Assembly (NCBI GenBank): GCA_016702335.1
Contig: JADJEF010000018.1
Span: 930,001-994,000 of the forward strand
DNA: 64,000 bases
Reading direction: 5' to 3'
From: Rhodocyclaceae bacterium
GTDB lineage: Bacteria; Pseudomonadota; Gammaproteobacteria; Burkholderiales; Rhodocyclaceae
A model generated the notes under the pieces. The model saw only the letters and a program-made list of their open reading frames with translations, ran no database searches and was not told the DNA's origin. Made by a program: the position numbers and the translations under genes. Positions 60,078 to 64,000 of this stretch are shown one piece after another. The first letter of the stretch is position 1. Each line of letters starts with the position of its first letter.

Positions 60078-61841
60078 ATGGGCATCATCCACCCCCTTCC
60101 CGATCTCCTGATCAGCCAGATTGCCGCCGGCGAGGTGGTTGAACGGCCGGCCTCCGTGCTCAAAGAGGTACTGGAGAACAGCCTCGATGCCGGTGCCAGC
60201 CGCATTGATGTCACGCTCGAAGAGGGTGGCGTACGCCTGATCCGCGTCGCTGACGACGGCAAGGGCATGGCGGCCGACGATCTGCCACTGGCGCTCGCGC
60301 GCCATGCCACCAGCAAGATCGCCTCGCTCGATGATCTGGAAAAAGTGGGCAGCTATGGCTTTCGTGGCGAGGCGCTGGCCTCGATTGCGTCGGTCGCGCG
60401 CCTCGTCATTACCAGCCGCACCGCTGATTCCCCTCATGCCTGGCGCATTGCCAGCGCCACACCGGAACCGGCGGCGCTCGATCGCGGCACCGTCATCGAG
60501 GTGGCTGATTTGTATTGGAGCACCCCGGCACGGCGCAAGTTTCTCAAGAGCGCCGCCACCGAGTATGCCCACTGCGACGAGGTGCTGCGGCGCATGGCGC
60601 TGGCGCGACCCGATGTACATTTCTCGCTGTCGCACAACGGCAGCATGAAACGCCGTCTTGCCAGCGCCGACTTCCCGACACGTGCCCGCGATCTGATCGG
60701 TGAAGACTTCTTTCCGCACGCCCGCGCTGTCGAGGCCAGCGCCGGCCCACTGCGCCTAAGGGGCCTGGCCGCCCTGCCCGCCTATTCGCGCTCCGGTCGT
60801 GACGAACAGTACTTTTTCGTCAATGGCCGTTTCGTGCGCGACAAGCTGCTCATGCACGCCGCACGCGAAGCCTGGGCCGACATCCTGCACGGCGCTCGCC
60901 ACCCGGCCTATGTGTTGTTTCTCGAACTCGATCCGTCCGGCGTTGATGTCAACGTACACCCGGCCAAGACCGAGGTGCGTTTTCGTGATGGGCGCGGCAT
61001 CCATCAATTTGTGTTTCATGCGCTGAGCCGTGCCCTGGCGGCGCCGCTGCAGGTCGGTGACGTACCTGCAGCGGTAACGACTGAGTTGCCCGCCAGCCGC
61101 TACAGCGGCTGGCAACGCTCGAGCCAAGGCTCGCTGCAGGTGAGCGAGCCAGCCATGCGCCAGTACTTCGATTTTGTCGCCGGCAGCCAGCCCGCGAGCG
61201 CGCAAAGCGCAGATATGGCCAAAATCGCCGTCCCACCAGCGCCGACTTGCGGTACATCACCCACGCTGGGCTACGCCATTGCCCAACTGCACGGCGTCTA
61301 TGTGCTCGCACAAAATACGCAAGGCTTGGTGCTGGTAGATATGCACGCCGCGCACGAACGCATCCTCTACGAAAAACTGAAGACTCACTGCGACGCTGGC
61401 CAGCCGAGCACACAGCAACTGCTGGTGCCCATCGTGCTCACCGCGACCGACAAAGAACTGGCCACGACCGCCGACCACGCCGGTGCCCTGGAGCAGCTGG
61501 GCATCGCCATCAGTGTGGCCGGGCCGCGTGAGTTGGCCGTGCGCTGCGTACCCAGCCTGCTCGCCGGCGGCAATGTGGCTGAGCTGATCCGCTCGCTGCT
61601 GGCAGAGCTATCGGAGCAACCGGCGTCCAATGTCATCGCCGCCCGGCGCAATGAATTGCTCGCCACGATGGCCTGCCACGGCGCGGTGCGCGCCAACCGC
61701 AGCCTCAGCCTGCCCGAGATGAATGCCCTGTTACGCGACATGGAAGCGACCGAGCGCGCCGACCAGTGCAATCATGGTCGCCCAACCTGGATTGCACTCT
61801 CGATGAACGATCTCGATCGCTTGTTCATGCGCGGGCGATGA
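60078..61841 (+). CDS. mutL: DNA mismatch repair protein MutL, carrying two element insertions
   Basis: 587 residues. MutL couples MutS mismatch recognition to strand removal. The GHKL ATPase N-terminus has LPDLLISQIAAGEVVERPASVLKEVLENSLDAGAS, DDGKGM and YGFRGEALASIASV. The C-terminal dimerisation domain follows a variable linker. Element copy 14 encodes about residues 191-199 (RRLASADFP) in the ATPase region loop before the conserved GEDFF, and copy 15 encodes about residues 383-391 (IAVPPAPTC) in the linker ahead of the C-terminal domain. No QxxH(x)2E-type nuclease motif is evident, so strand nicking would need another factor. It overlaps miaA by four bases at ATGA. Confidence 0.96.
   Translation: MGIIHPLPDLLISQIAAGEVVERPASVLKEVLENSLDAGASRIDVTLEEGGVRLIRVADDGKGMAADDLPLALARHATSKIASLDDLEKVGSYGFRGEALASIASVARLVITSRTADSPHAWRIASATPEPAALDRGTVIEVADLYWSTPARRKFLKSAATEYAHCDEVLRRMALARPDVHFSLSHNGSMKRRLASADFPTRARDLIGEDFFPHARAVEASAGPLRLRGLAALPAYSRSGRDEQYFFVNGRFVRDKLLMHAAREAWADILHGARHPAYVLFLELDPSGVDVNVHPAKTEVRFRDGRGIHQFVFHALSRALAAPLQVGDVPAAVTTELPASRYSGWQRSSQGSLQVSEPAMRQYFDFVAGSQPASAQSADMAKIAVPPAPTCGTSPTLGYAIAQLHGVYVLAQNTQGLVLVDMHAAHERILYEKLKTHCDAGQPSTQQLLVPIVLTATDKELATTADHAGALEQLGIAISVAGPRELAVRCVPSLLAGGNVAELIRSLLAELSEQPASNVIAARRNELLATMACHGAVRANRSLSLPEMNALLRDMEATERADQCNHGRPTWIALSMNDLDRLFMRGR
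60649..60675 (-). repeat. Interspersed 27-base element, copy 14 (inside mutL, first)
   Basis: 25 of 27 consensus positions (GG at the start, GCGTT at the end), tetranucleotide CAAG. The gene reads it antisense as RRLASADFP in a loop of the ATPase domain. Confidence 0.82.
61224..61250 (-). repeat. Interspersed 27-base element, copy 15 (inside mutL, second)
   Basis: Perfect consensus, tetranucleotide TGGG. The gene reads it antisense as IAVPPAPTC in the interdomain linker. Together with copy 14, mutL carries two copies in different frames. Confidence 0.9.
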
Positions 61842-62803
61842 ACAAGGCTCACTTGGGTAAAAAATTACCGCCAGCCATCGTCATCGCCGGCCCCACCGCC
61901 AGCGGCAAATCGGCGCTGGCCCTGCAACTGGCCGAACACTTCCCCTGCGAAGTTATCAGCGTCGATTCGGCGCAGGTGTTTCGCGACATGGATATCGGTA
62001 CCGCCAAGCCGTCGGCCGCCGAACGTGCGGCCGTGCCACACCACCTGCTCGACCTGATCAGCCCGGAGGACGCCTACTCCGCCGCCCGCTTCCGCGCCGA
62101 CGCCATCGCCGCCATGACCGACATCACAGCCCGCGGCAAGATTCCTCTGCTGGTAGGCGGCACCATGCTGTATCTCAAGGCCCTGCGCGAGGGACTCGCC
62201 GCGATGCCGAGCGCCAACCCGCTGCTGCGCACGCTACTGGAAACCGAAGCACACGAACGTGGCTGGCCGGCGCTGCACGCCGAGCTAGCCACGCTCGATG
62301 CACCCACCGCCGCACGCCTCGCGCCCAACGACTCGCAGCGCATTTCGCGGGCACTGGAAGTGGTTCGCGCCACCGGGCGGCCATTGAGCCAATGGATCGC
62401 CGAGCAACCCCGTGATGCCACCCTACCCTGCACGCTGGTCGGCATTGCGCTGCAACCGGCGGACCAAGCCGACCGCAAAGTGCTGCATGAACGCATCGCC
62501 CAGCGCTTTGACGCCATGCTTGCGGCGGGTCTGGTCGGCGAAGTTGAGCATCTGCGCACCTGCTACCACCTCCACGCCGACCTGCCGTCAGTGCGCTGTG
62601 TGGGCTACCGGCAGATTTGGGAGGTACTCGAAAAAACCAGCCCGCACGACACGCTGCGCGATAAAGTGATTTTTGCCACGCGCCAACTGGCCAAGCGTCA
62701 GATCACCTGGCTGCGCAGCATGAACTGGTTAACCCCGATCACCTTCACCGATGCCTTGGTGACCGAGAAGACGCTCTCGGTCGTCGAAAAAGCCCTCGAC
62801 TGA
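61838..62803 (+). CDS. miaA: tRNA dimethylallyltransferase
   Basis: About 321 residues from ATG 61838, which overlaps the mutL stop (ATGA). MiaA adds the isopentenyl group to A37 of tRNAs that read UNN codons. Walker A is VIAGPTASGKSALALQLAE (about residues 15-33), then DSAQVFRDMDIGTAKPS, the catalytic region VGGTMLYLKALREGL and the C-terminal SVRCVGYRQIWEVL and FATRQLAKRQITWLR. Length is normal. The mutL-miaA order is common in proteobacteria. A short GKSALAL match to the interspersed element here is coincidental. Confidence 0.96.
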   Translation: MNKAHLGKKLPPAIVIAGPTASGKSALALQLAEHFPCEVISVDSAQVFRDMDIGTAKPSAAERAAVPHHLLDLISPEDAYSAARFRADAIAAMTDITARGKIPLLVGGTMLYLKALREGLAAMPSANPLLRTLLETEAHERGWPALHAELATLDAPTAARLAPNDSQRISRALEVVRATGRPLSQWIAEQPRDATLPCTLVGIALQPADQADRKVLHERIAQRFDAMLAAGLVGEVEHLRTCYHLHADLPSVRCVGYRQIWEVLEKTSPHDTLRDKVIFATRQLAKRQITWLRSMNWLTPITFTDALVTEKTLSVVEKALD

Positions 62804-62813
62804 TTCGGTGGTC

Positions 62814-63920
62814 TCAGGCCCGCAGATTGATGTCGCCCGCGCCAAACTCGACGCCCAGCGGCTCGATGATCACGCGCTTGGGGCCGGATTCAACCACACC
62901 CGCCACATAGGCGCGCACTCCCTGCGCCGCCGCCAATTCGACCACACGCGCCGCCTCGCCAGTGCTGACGTAGAGCGCGAAGCCGGCACCCATGTTGAGG
63001 CTGCTGTAAGCCTCGGCGTCCGGCAACTTGGCATGCTGACAGATGAATTGCAGCACCGGTGGCACCGGCGGCAGGGTATGGAAACGATAGGTCAGCGACG
63101 CTGGATGGCGCATCAGCTTGAGCCAGCCATGACCGGTAATATTGGCCGCGTAGTTCACGGCGATACTGGCCTTGGCGATGGCTTCCAGGGTGCTCACGTA
63201 AAGTACCGTCGGATCAAGCAGCGCCTCGCCGAACAGGCGCCCGTCACCCATCGGAGTGGCATAGCCTTGCGGCAGCAAGCCCGCCAGCTTGCGCGCCAGC
63301 GACACTCCGTTGGAATGGATACCGCTGGACTCGAGCAGCACGATCGCATCGCCCGGGGCCAAGGCCTCGCCGAGCGTCAGCCGGCTCTTGGGCTTAACCC
63401 AGCCCACACAGGAAGCCGCCAGATCAATGGCGCCCGCACTCACCACGCCGGCCAGGGCCGGGGTTTCGCCACCGCCCCAGGCCACGCCGGATTTGTCGCA
63501 GGCCGCTTGCCAGCCCCGTACCAGATCATTGGCGCGCTCGGCATCGGCAAACCAGTCTCCGCCGCCCGCGGCCCAATAGGCATGCACCGAGAGCGGCGTG
63601 GCACCCACCGTGATCAGGTCATTGACCGCCATGGCGATGGTGTCTTGAGCAATGTTTTCGTAGTAGGTGCGTCCGGTAATCGCGCGCATCGCATCCGCTA
63701 CCAATGCCTTGGTGCCCAGGCACTCGGTAATTGAGGCGAGGTAAAAATCGCCGGCATCGACGACATACGCCGACTCACCGCGCGATGCCGCCACCTCGCC
63801 AATGCCATGAATCGAGAGATTCGCCGCGGTGGCCTTGGCCGCGACCTGAGCGGCCACCTTGATCGGATCGAGTGTGCTGTAGTCGACGCCGGAGGATTTA
63901 TAGTCGATGCGCGTTTCCAT
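62814..63920 (-). CDS. AIR synthase (PurM)-family protein
   Basis: 368 residues. The ATP-binding AIR synthase fold is visible: the N-terminal DYKSSGVDYSTLDPIKVAAQ, ASITECLGTKALVADAM, VNDLITVGATPLSVHAYWAAGGGDWF, the second half VLLESSGIHSNGVSLARKLAGLLPQGY with the GxHSNG-type motif, and NITGHGWLKLMRH. However, many motifs differ from classical PurM (for example the DGVGTKLKLA loop is replaced by ECLGTKAL). It could be the housekeeping AIR synthetase or a divergent paralog. Starts at ATG 63920, and nothing but promoter sequence lies to the window edge. Convergent with miaA across an 10-base gap. Confidence 0.82.
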   Translation of the reverse strand: METRIDYKSSGVDYSTLDPIKVAAQVAAKATAANLSIHGIGEVAASRGESAYVVDAGDFYLASITECLGTKALVADAMRAITGRTYYENIAQDTIAMAVNDLITVGATPLSVHAYWAAGGGDWFADAERANDLVRGWQAACDKSGVAWGGGETPALAGVVSAGAIDLAASCVGWVKPKSRLTLGEALAPGDAIVLLESSGIHSNGVSLARKLAGLLPQGYATPMGDGRLFGEALLDPTVLYVSTLEAIAKASIAVNYAANITGHGWLKLMRHPASLTYRFHTLPPVPPVLQFICQHAKLPDAEAYSSLNMGAGFALYVSTGEAARVVELAAAQGVRAYVAGVVESGPKRVIIEPLGVEFGAGDINLRA

Positions 63921-64000
63921 GGCCGTGTAGTCTTTAAAGGAGATGAAGGCTGGGTGTCGGGCGGGCCCATTGAGTTTGCAAGAGGGGCCGGCTAAAGTGC

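Noticed and set aside
59328..60719. 463-residue minus-strand frame reaching into mutL
   Set aside because: Only the last 221 residues match DedA; the upstream part is antisense to mutL.
823..61250. Interspersed element as a CRISPR repeat
   Set aside because: Copies are kilobases apart, in both orientations, with no regular spacers and no cas genes.
61890..61925. Partial match to the interspersed element in miaA (AAATCGGCGCTGGCC)
   Set aside because: It encodes the Walker A GKSALAL of miaA, which is required by the protein, and the right-hand ACGGCGAT half is absent.
62950..62977. Weak element-like stretch in the PurM-family gene (encodes YVSTGEAARV)
   Set aside because: Several mismatches in the 15-base half and an ordinary coding stretch; not counted as a copy.

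Overview
The window looks like a GC-rich betaproteobacterial chromosome, probably Rhodocyclales or a close relative. This is inferred from gene order and protein family types, not from any 16S gene. The gene order is typical of the class: suhB divergent from trmJ-cysE-iscR followed by a full isc operon; tgt-yajC-secD-secF next to queA; rsmB-DUF3108-purN; dedA/mutL-miaA. No rRNA, CRISPR array, phage or insertion sequence was seen. One tRNA (Leu, anticodon TAA) is present. Coding density is about 90 percent and no gene-free stretch exceeds 300 bases.

Layout. 1-5 kb: end of typA, a LysE-type exporter, an acyl-CoA synthetase, a glutaredoxin-like protein without catalytic cysteine, tpx and a TatD-type nuclease. 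5-11.8 kb: the isc iron-sulfur operon (iscR, a second cysteine desulfurase, iscS, iscU, iscA, hscB, hscA, fdx, iscX) with a likely IscR-controlled promoter. 11.8-17 kb: cysE, trmJ, suhB, mutS. 17-28 kb: a membrane protein, a DUF1178 protein, glpD, a two-component pair, tRNA-Leu, a Ste24-like protease, rsgA, a WYL regulator and a cyclic-di-GMP response regulator; five of these genes carry frameshifts. 28-47 kb: a more accessory region with a glycine-rich protein, a VirB1-like transglycosylase, GAF protein, three patatin-like lipases, a molybdopterin oxidoreductase, an unknown large membrane protein coupled to an NTE-like lipase, a periplasmic binding protein followed by a histidine kinase and a diguanylate cyclase, and an acyl-CoA dehydrogenase with its TetR-type regulator. 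47-64 kb: secF-secD-yajC-tgt, a parDE toxin-antitoxin pair beside a damaged queA, an LpxR-like protein, rsmB, two DUF3108 proteins, purN, a lipoprotein, dedA, mutL, miaA and a PurM-family protein.

The most striking thing is not a gene. A 27-base element, GCAAGTCGGCGCTGG + YRRN + ACGGCGAT, occurs at least 15 times (a 16th is degenerate) in both orientations. About six copies are intergenic, often just after a stop codon, and nine are inside genes without breaking the frame: hscB, cysteine desulfurase 2, trmJ, mutS, the M48 protease, secF, a DUF3108 protein and mutL twice. It is read in at least three frames, giving QVGAGDTAI-like, IAVxPAPT-like and RxxASADxx-like peptides in unrelated proteins, mostly at linkers, loops or termini. 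This resembles Rickettsia palindromic elements or an uptake-signal sequence, but I do not recognise this sequence as a described family. The 13.5 kb accessory stretch from 33.3 to 46.8 kb has none.

Eight genes are broken by small indels or an internal deletion (YihY-like, DUF1178, glpD, response regulator-TPR, DUF3369-GGDEF-EAL, a DUF3336 patatin, queA, a DUF3108 protein). Several indels lie in short homopolymers or dinucleotide runs, so consensus errors of a draft or metagenomic assembly are as likely as true decay.
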